From assembly GCF_012349115.1 (NCBI RefSeq), contig NZ_PQIG01000078.1:1-64000 (forward strand): a stretch of DNA of 64,000 nt, read 5' to 3'. Positions 50,742-59,207 of the stretch are shown here, piece after piece. The notes under the pieces were generated by a model. The model saw only the letters and a program-made list of their open reading frames with translations, did not search any database and had not been told where the DNA came from. Made by a program: the position numbers and the translations under genes. The DNA is from Rhizobium ruizarguesonis (lineage in GTDB: Bacteria; Pseudomonadota; Alphaproteobacteria; Rhizobiales; Rhizobiaceae). Within the stretch, counting starts at the first letter, position 1. Every line of letters starts with the position of its first letter.

Positions 50742-51673
50742 CGCAACTCGACGAATCCGCCAAACGCGCGCTTGCATGGCCTGGCGATCCACAAACGCCG
50801 GTCGAAAACTGCACGCCGGCGCTGGCGCGGCAGCAATATCTGGACAGTTTCGCAGACATCCAGCGGCCGCTCGAAGACGTGGCCGAGATCCTGGAAAGGC
50901 ATGCGGGCGCCATCCGGTTGAAGATATGGCGCGGACGATCCGCGCCGCGCCAGGGCGCACCGGCCTTGCTTTATCTCCATGGCGGCGGTTTTGTGATCGG
51001 CGCGCCGGAAACCCATGAGGATATCTGCCGGACGCTTGCCAATATGGCAGGCGCCGTCGTCGTTTCGCCCGACTATCGCCTGGCCCCGGAACACCCCTTT
51101 CCGGCAGCGATTGACGATTGCGCCGCCACACTCGTCTGGATGACGGAGCAGGCGGATGCGCTCGGTATCGATCCCTTGCGAATTCTCGTCGCCGGCGATA
51201 GCGCCGGCGGCAATCTGGCCGCCGTCGTCGCCCTGCTGGCACGGGACGGACAGGTGCCGGCTGTCATCGGACAGGTGTTGATCTATCCGGTGACCGACCA
51301 ATTGCAGGCAAGCGACAGCTACTTGCGTTATGCGGAGGGTTACGGCCTGACGGCCGCAGCGATGCAATGGTTCCGAGACCACTATCTGCCGGAAGCCGCG
51401 AGCAGGCCGGATTGGCGCGCCTCGCCGCTACGCGCGGCGTCGCTAGCAGGCGTGGCGCCGGCCCTCGTGATCCTTGCCGGATACGACGTGCTGTTCGACG
51501 AAGCGGCCGCTTATGCCGAGCGGCTCAGCTTGGAAGCGCAGGCCACAAGCCGGACCTGGGCCGGACAGATCCATGGCTTCGTATCGAAGCGACGGGCCAT
51601 TCCGGAGGCGCAAGAGGCCCTTGAAGCCATTGCTATGGCCTGGCGCACCATGGACCCTGGGCTTGCCCGTTGA
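50738..51673 (+). CDS. Alpha/beta hydrolase of the hormone-sensitive lipase family
   Basis: This 311-residue hydrolase has HGGGFVIGAPETHED near residue 85, the nucleophile in AGDSAGGNLAA (Ser near residue 156), the acid in GYDVLFDEA and the histidine in QIHGFVS. It is a complete serine esterase. It is coupled to the oxidoreductase gene and may remove an ester or open a lactone of the sugar substrate. Confidence 0.9.
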   Translation: MTQLDESAKRALAWPGDPQTPVENCTPALARQQYLDSFADIQRPLEDVAEILERHAGAIRLKIWRGRSAPRQGAPALLYLHGGGFVIGAPETHEDICRTLANMAGAVVVSPDYRLAPEHPFPAAIDDCAATLVWMTEQADALGIDPLRILVAGDSAGGNLAAVVALLARDGQVPAVIGQVLIYPVTDQLQASDSYLRYAEGYGLTAAAMQWFRDHYLPEAASRPDWRASPLRAASLAGVAPALVILAGYDVLFDEAAAYAERLSLEAQATSRTWAGQIHGFVSKRRAIPEAQEALEAIAMAWRTMDPGLAR

Positions 51674-51691
51674 AGCGCAACCGCGACTGAC

Positions 51692-52726
51692 TCAAGCCGA
51701 GTCGCGCATAACAAGCGTCGCTTCGAGGATCACCCTGTTCGTCACAGGGGTCGTTCCATCATCCTCGCTTTCGATATGCGCCAGCAAAAGCTCCACGGAT
51801 TTCGCGGCGATCTCCGGCGCGTTCTGGGCCATCGTCGTCAGCGACGGACAGGTATATCGGCTCAGCGGGTGGTCGTCGTGCCCGGCAATGCGTACGTCGC
51901 ACGCGTCACTACGGCCGATTTTCAGTCCCGAAGCGAATGCGGCAGCCATCGCACCGAAAGCAAAGCGATCGTTGGCGCATAGCAGCGTTTTGCCGGGAAG
52001 ACCGCCATTCGCAAGGATTCTCTGCATCTGCTCGTATCCGAGACGCTCGAATTCCCAAGAGGGTGGTGCGTCGCAATCGATGACCAGCGGGGAATGCCCT
52101 TCCCTCGCCATGGTCGCGCGGTAGCTCTCCTGCCGCTCACCGGCATTTTCGGTCAAATGCGGAATTTCCAGGAAGATCGGTGGCTCACCGGACCGGCAGA
52201 GATATTGCACAATGGCTGCCATGCTTTGCGCGTTGTCGTTGCCGACATAAGGAAGGTCGGCGCTGGCGGGATTGTCGAAGCAGACGACGGGGATTGCGTC
52301 GCTCAGCCTTTCCAACGCGGAACGGCGAGAACCGGCCCCGAGCGGCGCCACGATCGCACCTGCGACCTTCAGCGACAGCAAGGTCCGAACGGCCTCCGCC
52401 TCCAGCTCCGGCCGCGTGTGGGACGAGATCTGGACAGGCCAGAATCCCTTTTCGCGCAACTCCAGCTCGATCAGCGACACGACCTGCACATAAAAGGGAT
52501 CCGACATGGTCGGCACCAGAATGCCGATATTCCTGGTCCGCTTGCGATTGAGATGCCGGGCGAAAAGATTCGGCTCGAAATGCGACTTCTTGAGAGCCGC
52601 CTCGATACGCTTGCGGGTCACCTCCTTGATCTGCGAGGGATCATCGAAATATTTCGACAAGGTCGGACGCGAGACGCCGGCGGCGGTCGCGAAGTCGTCC
52701 ATCGATTTATAACTTTTCTTGGCCAT
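51692..52726 (-). CDS. LacI-family transcriptional regulator
   Basis: This 344-residue regulator has the LacI helix-turn-helix at the start (SMDDFATAAGVSRPTLSKYFDDP) with the hinge HFEPNLFARHLNRKRTRNIGILVPTMSDPFY, followed by a periplasmic-binding-protein-like sensor domain. The last residue of the recognition region differs from the common TVSRVLN pattern, so its operator may be atypical. It is divergent from the sugar importer starting at 53300 and probably regulates it. Confidence 0.92.
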   Translation of the reverse strand: MAKKSYKSMDDFATAAGVSRPTLSKYFDDPSQIKEVTRKRIEAALKKSHFEPNLFARHLNRKRTRNIGILVPTMSDPFYVQVVSLIELELREKGFWPVQISSHTRPELEAEAVRTLLSLKVAGAIVAPLGAGSRRSALERLSDAIPVVCFDNPASADLPYVGNDNAQSMAAIVQYLCRSGEPPIFLEIPHLTENAGERQESYRATMAREGHSPLVIDCDAPPSWEFERLGYEQMQRILANGGLPGKTLLCANDRFAFGAMAAAFASGLKIGRSDACDVRIAGHDDHPLSRYTCPSLTTMAQNAPEIAAKSVELLLAHIESEDDGTTPVTNRVILEATLVMRDSA

Positions 52727-53299
52727 TCAATTCCTTATTGGCGGGACGACGACACTGATCGGCAATGATTTCGCACTCAACGGCAGATCCGCCGACGCGC
52801 CAAATCACGCATTCGGCAATTTGTACAGGGTGATCTTCGTTTTCCGGTACCGTCGAAAATCAACACATAAGCCGGCCTGATCCGTCACTGTGCAGGTTCT
52901 GCCCTCCCTTTCGAAAATCGAAATATTCCCTTCATTTGCGACTTGTTCAGTCTGCGCCGCGTGGTTGCAAAAGGCGCTTGTTTCAGCACTCAAAATTCGA
53001 AAATTTGCAGCGAAGAAGCCGGGTGCCGCGCTTTTCATTTTGTTGGGTAAACTTTCATTTGTTTACGAAAGTAAAGAAAAAATGCGTCACAAGCAATACA
53101 AATGCTGCAGAAAAATACTGACGACGTCAATCAATTTTTTGATTTTCTATCAATGATTTAACTCAACGCGCGCCGTGAATGCCGGCCTCCCATCTTTTCG
53201 CGATCGCAGTTCTTCATTGACAGATAGGGGCGTCAGGGAACCTACTTTGCCTACGATCTTGAGGAGGATCGATTAACTGACAATCTTTGGGAGGCACAT
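52727..53299. other. 573-base divergent regulatory region
   Basis: This region separates the LacI-type gene from the sugar importer operon. It is AT-rich from 52960 to 53160. It holds GTAAAC-N8-GTTTAC (53048-53067) and the overlapping TTTAC-GAAA-GTAAA (53063-53076), both suitable for a LacI-family dimer. Short open frames here have no recognisable product. Confidence 0.45.
53048..53076. promoter_or_regulatory. Candidate LacI-type operator
   Basis: Overlapping palindromes GTAAAC-N8-GTTTAC and TTTAC-GAAA-GTAAA lie 224 bases before the importer start codon and 322 bases from the LacI gene start. The assignment to the adjacent regulator is inference. Confidence 0.35.
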
Positions 53300-54547
53300 A
53301 TGAATATCAGAAAATTCGGCGTGACGATGCGGGCTGCCGTGGCGGTATGGGCGCTCTGCGCCACATCGGCGTTTGCCGACACCACCATCGAGTTCATTCA
53401 ATGGTGGGAACCCGAAATGCCGTCTGGCGCCCTGCGCGGCATCATGAACGATTTCGAAGCCAAAAACCCCGGCATCAAGGTGACGCTGGTCAGCGGTCCC
53501 TATGCCACGACGCGTGACCAGATCGTCGTCGGCGCCGCCTCGGGAACGCTGAGCGACGTGGTGGGCCTCGATGGCGCCTGGGTAAACGGGCTTGCCAAGC
53601 AGGGCGCGATCGCCTCGATGGACGAGCTGATGGAGAAGGCGAAGTACGACAAGAGCCAGATCACCGATATCGTCAAGGTCGATGGCAAGAGCGTGATGTT
53701 CCCGCTGGCATCCTTCGTCTATCCCGTCTTCGTGAACCTGGATATCGCCAAGGCGTCCGGCGTCGACAAGCTGCCGACGACGCGCACGGAATTCGCTGAA
53801 GCCGCGAAGAAGATGACCGACGCCTCGAAAAACCAGTATGGCTGGGTTCTGCCGCTGTCGCTGCAGTCTCCGAGCGGTATCCAGAACGATGTGATGTCCT
53901 GGGTCTGGGCCTCCGGCGCCTCGATGATGAAGGACGGCAAGCCTGACCTCGAAAATGATGCCGTCGTCGGCACGCTCGACTATCTCTCCTCCCTCAACAA
54001 GGAAGGCGTGATTTCTCCCGGCATTTTCGCCAAGAAGGAACAGGACAAGGTCGAGGAATTCGTCAACGGCCGCGTCGGCATGATGGTCGATTCACTCGCG
54101 CATGTGAACCTCATCCGCGAGCGCAATCCGAAGCTCAAATTCGGCATCTCCGCCTTGCCGGCCACTGACGGCTACACCGGCAAGCGCGGCATGCCCTATG
54201 CCTCCTGGGGCATCGGCATCAGCGAGGGCAGCCAGCACAAGGAAGAGGCCTGGAAGCTGGTCGAATACCTGATGAGCCCTGACGTCAACGGCCGTCTGGT
54301 CTCGATTGCCAACGCCTTCCCCGGCAACGTCCATGCCAAGCCGGACTTCGTGGCCTCGGACCCGATCTTCGCGGAAGCTTTTAAAATCTTCCAGAGCGGC
54401 TATCCTGCGAACGAATTCGTCGGTCTTCCGGTTGCCGAAGAGCTGATGCGCGACATGAACGTCGAAGTTCAGAAGATGTTCGACGGCGGACAGTCGGCCA
54501 AGGATGCAGCTGCCAATACCGAGAAGGCTTGGCTCGCGAAGTTCTAA
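53300..54547 (+). CDS. Sugar ABC transporter substrate-binding protein (family 1)
   Basis: This is a 415-residue periplasmic protein with a Sec signal peptide ending at SAFADT. The mature part opens with TIEFIQWWEPEMPSGALRGIMNDFEAKNPGIKVTLV, typical of family 1 oligosaccharide and polyol binders. GGGAGG precedes the ATG. It is followed by a strong hairpin and two CUT1 permease genes, with no ATPase gene next to them. Confidence 0.92.
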   Translation: MNIRKFGVTMRAAVAVWALCATSAFADTTIEFIQWWEPEMPSGALRGIMNDFEAKNPGIKVTLVSGPYATTRDQIVVGAASGTLSDVVGLDGAWVNGLAKQGAIASMDELMEKAKYDKSQITDIVKVDGKSVMFPLASFVYPVFVNLDIAKASGVDKLPTTRTEFAEAAKKMTDASKNQYGWVLPLSLQSPSGIQNDVMSWVWASGASMMKDGKPDLENDAVVGTLDYLSSLNKEGVISPGIFAKKEQDKVEEFVNGRVGMMVDSLAHVNLIRERNPKLKFGISALPATDGYTGKRGMPYASWGIGISEGSQHKEEAWKLVEYLMSPDVNGRLVSIANAFPGNVHAKPDFVASDPIFAEAFKIFQSGYPANEFVGLPVAEELMRDMNVEVQKMFDGGQSAKDAAANTEKAWLAKF

Positions 54548-54566
54548 GCACGTCGCTTTCACGGAT

Positions 54567-54596
54567 CACCGGCAGCGCGACCTGGCGCTGCCGGTG
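54567..54596 (+). promoter_or_regulatory. Stem-loop between binding-protein and permease genes
   Basis: A perfect 12-bp stem (CACCGGCAGCGC with GCGCTGCCGGTG) and a GACCTG loop lie 19 bases after the binding-protein stop and 39 bases before the permease start. There is no T-run. Confidence 0.65.
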
Positions 54597-54635
54597 TAAG
54601 TCGTCAAATCTTGGCAGAACGGGAAGTCACAGCTC

Positions 54636-55574
54636 ATGAATCATTCCGCTCCGGCTCTCGTCGCCGCGCACGCCAAGCCGCGAAGGAAAGCAAGACTTCG
54701 TTACAGCACCTTGAGGAAGCTGGTGCCGTATTTCTATGTTTCGCCGGCGACCCTGCTGCTTGTTCTGCTGATGCTGTTTCCCATGGTGATGGTCTTCAAA
54801 TATTCATTGATGGACGGCGCCATCATGAAAAAGGACGCCGCGTTCGCAGGCGTGCAGAATTATCTGACCATCTTCGAGAATCCCGTCTTCTGGCAGTCGG
54901 TCGCACAGACGCTTTATTTTACGATCATGAGCGTCGTCTTCCACTTCATCATCGGCTTGGCATTCGCGCTGTTATTAAACACTAACCGCGTCGATCCGCT
55001 CATTCGCAGCATCCTTCGTGTGCTGTTCATCCTGCCCTGGCTGTTCACGGCCGTCATCATCGCCATCATCTGGCGCCTGTTGCTCGACCCGAACGGCGTC
55101 GTCAACAGCGTGCTGATGGCGCTCCATATCATCAACTTCAAGGTCGAGTGGTTTTCGTCGACGCGCACCGCCATCCACGCTTTGACCTTCGCAAACATCT
55201 GGGCAGGCTATCCGCTCTACATGGTCAGCCTGCTTGCCGGCCTCCAGGGCATTTCGAAGGAGCTTTACGAGGCAGCCGGTATCGATGGCGCGAACGAACT
55301 CCAAAAGTTCTGGTACATCACCATTCCGCAGTTAATGCCCATCATCATCAGCATCGCGCTCCTCGATTTCATCTGGACGATGCAGGTCTTTCCGCTCGTC
55401 TGGATGACGACGGGCGGTGGTCCGATCTATTCGACGGAGGTGCTCTCCACCTTCACCTACAAGCTCGCCTTCTCCCAATATGAATTTTCACTGGCTTCGG
55501 CGAGCGCAATGATCATCCTGATCATTTCGATGAGCGTCACCTACTTCTACATCAAACACCAGCAGCGCAGGTGA
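54636..55574 (+). CDS. Sugar ABC transporter permease (CUT1, first)
   Basis: This 312-residue MalF-type permease has about six membrane helices, the first near residues 32-55. The EAA motif is ELYEAAGIDGANELQKFWYITIPQL near residue 213. The basic N-terminal stretch (KPRRKARLRYSTLRK) faces the cytoplasm. The stop overlaps the possible GTG start of the next permease. Confidence 0.92.
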   Translation: MNHSAPALVAAHAKPRRKARLRYSTLRKLVPYFYVSPATLLLVLLMLFPMVMVFKYSLMDGAIMKKDAAFAGVQNYLTIFENPVFWQSVAQTLYFTIMSVVFHFIIGLAFALLLNTNRVDPLIRSILRVLFILPWLFTAVIIAIIWRLLLDPNGVVNSVLMALHIINFKVEWFSSTRTAIHALTFANIWAGYPLYMVSLLAGLQGISKELYEAAGIDGANELQKFWYITIPQLMPIIISIALLDFIWTMQVFPLVWMTTGGGPIYSTEVLSTFTYKLAFSQYEFSLASASAMIILIISMSVTYFYIKHQQRR

Positions 55575-56425
55575 CCGCCATGGCAAAACGTTCCTTCAAG
55601 AACTCGGTATTGCCGACCATCCTGACCTATCTCGGACTGGCGATCGGCCTGGTCTTTTCAGCCTTCCCGATCGTGTGGATGTTTTTCAGCTCGCTGAAAT
55701 CGAATACCGAAATCTTCGCCCTTCCGCCGCGGCTTTTTCCGCAGGATTTCACGGTGGCCGCCTATCTGACGATCTTCAACGATCCGGTGAAAGTGCGGTT
55801 CTTCATCAACAGCTACTTCGTCGCCGGCGTCGTCACCGGCCTGACCCTCGTCGTCGCCATCGTGACCGCCTACGGATTCAGCCGCTATCAGTTCCGGTTC
55901 AAGAACACCTTGAACATCTTCATCATCAGCACGCAGACCGTTCCGCCGATCACCCTTCTCATCCCCTATTTCGGAATGGTGGTGGCCTTCAGGATCTTCG
56001 ATACTTATCTGGCGCTGATCCTCACCTACATGGTCTTTACGCTGCCCTATGCCATCCTGCTGATGACAGGCTATCTCAACACCTTGCCGAAAGAGCTGGA
56101 CGAGGCCGTCCTTGTCGACGGCGGCTCGAGCTGGACGGCGCTATGGCGCGTCATCGTTCCCGTCTCCATCCCGGGGATCGTCGCCACGGCGGTCTACACG
56201 TTTCTGCTGGCCTGGAACGAATTCCTCTTCGCGCTGACGCTGACGAAATCGATGAACCTCAGAACCGTTCCGATCGGTATCCAGCTTCTGATGGGCCAGC
56301 ACGCCTTCGAATGGAACGAGATGATGGCGATGAGCGTGCTTGGTTCCCTTCCTCTTCTGGTCCTTTACCTGGTTGCTCAACGCTACTTCCTGGCCGGCAT
56401 GACAGCCGGCTCGGTCAAAAGCTGA
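55571..56425 (+). CDS. Sugar ABC transporter permease (CUT1, second)
   Basis: This is a MalG-type permease of 284 residues from GTG 55571, or 281 from ATG 55580 (MAKRSFKNS), with six predicted helices. The EAA motif is ELDEAVLVDGGSSWTALWRVIVPVS near residue 177. The C-terminus YFLAGMTAGSVKS is typical. It converges with the PfkB kinase gene 53 bases later. Confidence 0.92.
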   Translation: MTAMAKRSFKNSVLPTILTYLGLAIGLVFSAFPIVWMFFSSLKSNTEIFALPPRLFPQDFTVAAYLTIFNDPVKVRFFINSYFVAGVVTGLTLVVAIVTAYGFSRYQFRFKNTLNIFIISTQTVPPITLLIPYFGMVVAFRIFDTYLALILTYMVFTLPYAILLMTGYLNTLPKELDEAVLVDGGSSWTALWRVIVPVSIPGIVATAVYTFLLAWNEFLFALTLTKSMNLRTVPIGIQLLMGQHAFEWNEMMAMSVLGSLPLLVLYLVAQRYFLAGMTAGSVKS

Positions 56426-56478
56426 TGGAGCGCTGATCCTAAACTGGCTTTGACAACGCATGCCGCAGGCCCGCACGA

Positions 56479-57435
56479 CTACCGTCCAGCTCTCCAATCC
56501 CGGAGAGCATCGCGGACTTCGGCTCTTGTGGGGGCACCGATACGTCCACCGAACACCTGGCATTTGAGTGCTGCCGCCATGGATGAAAAGCGCATCGTCT
56601 CTTCGATCGGTAAGCCTTCCGCAGTGGCCAGCGCAAAAGCGCCATGGAAGATATCGCCGGCTGCGAGCGTGTCGACGGTCCTCACCTTCGGAGCCGCAAG
56701 ATGGACGATTTCGCCGGTTCGGTCGTCGAACCAGAAGCAGCCGTTTTCGCCGGCCGTGACGCTGATGAAGGCATGCTCGAACTTTCGCTTGAGAAGGCCG
56801 ACGACCTTCACCAGCTCGGCCGTTCCGGCAAGCCGCTCGGCGGCCGGCTGCGAGAACACAATGTGGCTGGCCGCCGGTGCCAGCATCTCGATCACGCCAT
56901 CGCCTGCGACGTCGCCATCGAGAATGGCCGGCTTTCCCGCCTCTCGGGCGGCCAATAGCGTCCGCAATGCAAGCTTCGGCCACCGCACGTCGACCAGCAC
57001 CGCATCGAAAGCAGAAACATCCTGTTGCGTGACCGGCTTGACCGTTTCGTGCAAGCCCGCATCGTAGAAAGGCACGATCAAGCGCTCGCCCTGATCATCG
57101 ACAAGGATCGTCGAGACGGCCGAGCGGGCGGCTTCGACGCGCACCACGCCGCTCGTGTCTATGCCGCTATTGCTGAGGTCGGCAATGATGCGTTCGCCGG
57201 TGTCGTCATTGCCGACCGCACCCCAGAGGCTGGCATGGCCGCCCAGTCGGGTGACCGCAAAGGCGGCACTCGATGCCATGCCCTCGGCGATCTGCAGCAT
57301 ATCATAGGGCAGAATTTTGCCCTGGCCGGTGGGTAACGAGCGCACGCGAAACAGTGTGTCCATAACCGCAGCGCCGACACACAAGACGCGGCGCGCCTGA
57401 CCGGGAGGCTGTTCGAAGGCAGCAGAAGTCGTCAA
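56479..57435 (-). CDS. PfkB-family sugar kinase
   Basis: This 318-residue kinase has the N-terminal LCVGAAVMDTLFRVRSLP and MASSAAFAVTRLGGHASLWGAVGNDDTG, and the signature VRTVDTLAAGDIFHGAFALA with the catalytic Asp near residue 267. It lies 18 bases after the permease and is the last gene of the minus-strand operon that carries the second sugar importer. It is not closely similar to the other PfkB kinase in the window. Confidence 0.9.
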   Translation of the reverse strand: MTTSAAFEQPPGQARRVLCVGAAVMDTLFRVRSLPTGQGKILPYDMLQIAEGMASSAAFAVTRLGGHASLWGAVGNDDTGERIIADLSNSGIDTSGVVRVEAARSAVSTILVDDQGERLIVPFYDAGLHETVKPVTQQDVSAFDAVLVDVRWPKLALRTLLAAREAGKPAILDGDVAGDGVIEMLAPAASHIVFSQPAAERLAGTAELVKVVGLLKRKFEHAFISVTAGENGCFWFDDRTGEIVHLAAPKVRTVDTLAAGDIFHGAFALATAEGLPIEETMRFSSMAAALKCQVFGGRIGAPTRAEVRDALRDWRAGR

Positions 57436-57453
57436 AACCGTTGTCTCACCAGC

Positions 57454-58269
57454 TCACTTGACGGCTCCGGCCGTCAGGCCCGCCACGATCTGCCGTTGCG
57501 CAAACACCGTCAATATCAGCACAGGCAAGGTGACGATCAACGCCGCCGCCGCCAACGGACCCCAACTGACCTGCTCGAACGAGAGCATGTTGTAGACCGC
57601 GACAGGAAGCGTGCGCGTCTCGCGGCTGGCAAGCACGATGCCGAAGACGAAGTTGTTCCACGAGAAGATGACCGACAGTATGAAGGCAACGACGATGCCC
57701 GGCCTTGCGATCGGCAAGGCGACCAGGCGGAAAACCTGCCAGGGTGTTGCGCCGTCGATGCTTGCAGCCTCCTCCAGCTCCATCGGCGTCGTCTCGAAAT
57801 AACCGATCATGATCCATACGACGATCGGTACAGTGACGACGAGGTGGATGATGATCTGCGGCATGAGCGTGCCGAGCAGGTTCAGCCACTGGAACAGCAG
57901 GAAGAGCGGGATCAGGAATGAAAGGCCCGGCGTCATGCGCGCAATCATGATGACCATGGCAGACTTCTCGGCTTTCAGGCGCGCGATGCCATATCCGGCC
58001 GGCACGCCGATCAGCAGCGCCAGAAGCGTGGCCGCACCCGTCACCAGCACCGAATTCCAGAGATAGAGGAAGAAGTTGTTCTCTTCGAAGACCTTCAGAT
58101 AGTTCGACCAGGCCAAGCGCTCCGGAATGAAGATCGGCGGATAGGCGCCGTTGTCGATCTCATATTTCAGCGACAGCGAGATCATCCAGAGGAAGAACAG
58201 GACGACGGGCGAGATCATCACCAGGGCAACAAACAGCAGTCCGATGCGATCGAGCGTCTTGCGCTTCAT
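57454..58269 (-). CDS. Sugar ABC transporter permease (CUT1, MalG type)
   Basis: This 271-residue permease has six predicted helices and the EAA motif ELEEAASIDGATPWQVFRLVALPIA near residue 163. It ends in IVAGLTAGAVK, as expected. The start overlaps the stop of the preceding permease gene by one base. Confidence 0.92.
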   Translation of the reverse strand: MKRKTLDRIGLLFVALVMISPVVLFFLWMISLSLKYEIDNGAYPPIFIPERLAWSNYLKVFEENNFFLYLWNSVLVTGAATLLALLIGVPAGYGIARLKAEKSAMVIMIARMTPGLSFLIPLFLLFQWLNLLGTLMPQIIIHLVVTVPIVVWIMIGYFETTPMELEEAASIDGATPWQVFRLVALPIARPGIVVAFILSVIFSWNNFVFGIVLASRETRTLPVAVYNMLSFEQVSWGPLAAAALIVTLPVLILTVFAQRQIVAGLTAGAVK

Positions 58270-59207
58270 CAGCGTGCCTCCCCGTCGGACCAGTTCACGC
58301 GCTGCCGGAGCATCATAAGGACGAAGGAGAGCAGGACGATGAGGATGAAGAAGACAACCGCCATGGCCGAGCCATAGCCGATATCGTAATAGGCGAAAGC
58401 GGTGTTGTAGAGATAGATGTTGATCGTCTCCGACGCCGTGCCGGGACCGCCTTGGGTCATGGCATAGATGATGTCGAAACTTTTCACCGCATCGATGCTG
58501 CGGATAATCACGGCAATCATCAGGAACGGCGCGATCATCGGCAGCGTCAGATAGCGGAATTTCTGCCAGACATTGGCTCCGTCGATTTCAGCACTTTCAT
58601 AGGGCTCGCGCGGAACCGCCGCCAGACCGCCGAGCACGATCAGCATGATAAGCGGCGTCCACTGCCAGGTCTCGACCAGCACCAGCGACGGGATGACGCT
58701 GCTCTGATTATAGATCCACTCCTGCGGGCCGATGCCGACGAAGGAGAGGAGATAGTTGAGGACGCCGAGCTGCGGATGGAACATCATCGTCCAGACGAGC
58801 GCGATGGCGACGGGTGTGGCCATCATCGGCATCACGAATATGCCGCGTATAAGACCGCGCAGCGGAAATTGAGCATCAAAGATCAGCGCCGCGAGCGTCC
58901 CCAGAAAAAGGGGAACCACTACGGAGAGCGTCGTATAGAGCACAGTGTGCCACAGCGACTCCCAAAAACGCATGTCGGTGGCGAGGCGCGCGTAGTTGTC
59001 CAGCCCCGCAAAGACCTGCGATTGGCCGAGCGTCCAGCTGTTGACGCTCATCCAGACCGTAAACACCCACGGAAAGACGATGACGGCAGCTATGACGATG
59101 AGCGCCGGGATGACGAAGGGCCAGTAGTTAGGAGCAAACCGATCCGGTTTGCTCCTTCCTTTCGACGTCTTGGCCACGGCGGCCGTTTCGATACTTGTCG
59201 AGGCCAT
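58269..59207 (-). CDS. Sugar ABC transporter permease (CUT1, MalF type)
   Basis: This 312-residue permease has a cytoplasmic basic N-terminus and six predicted helices. The EAA motif is EPYESAEIDGANVWQKFRYLTLPMI near residue 200, slightly divergent with S for A. It is coupled by one-base overlap to the binding-protein gene upstream and to the second permease downstream. Confidence 0.92.
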   Translation of the reverse strand: MASTSIETAAVAKTSKGRSKPDRFAPNYWPFVIPALIVIAAVIVFPWVFTVWMSVNSWTLGQSQVFAGLDNYARLATDMRFWESLWHTVLYTTLSVVVPLFLGTLAALIFDAQFPLRGLIRGIFVMPMMATPVAIALVWTMMFHPQLGVLNYLLSFVGIGPQEWIYNQSSVIPSLVLVETWQWTPLIMLIVLGGLAAVPREPYESAEIDGANVWQKFRYLTLPMIAPFLMIAVIIRSIDAVKSFDIIYAMTQGGPGTASETINIYLYNTAFAYYDIGYGSAMAVVFFILIVLLSFVLMMLRQRVNWSDGEAR

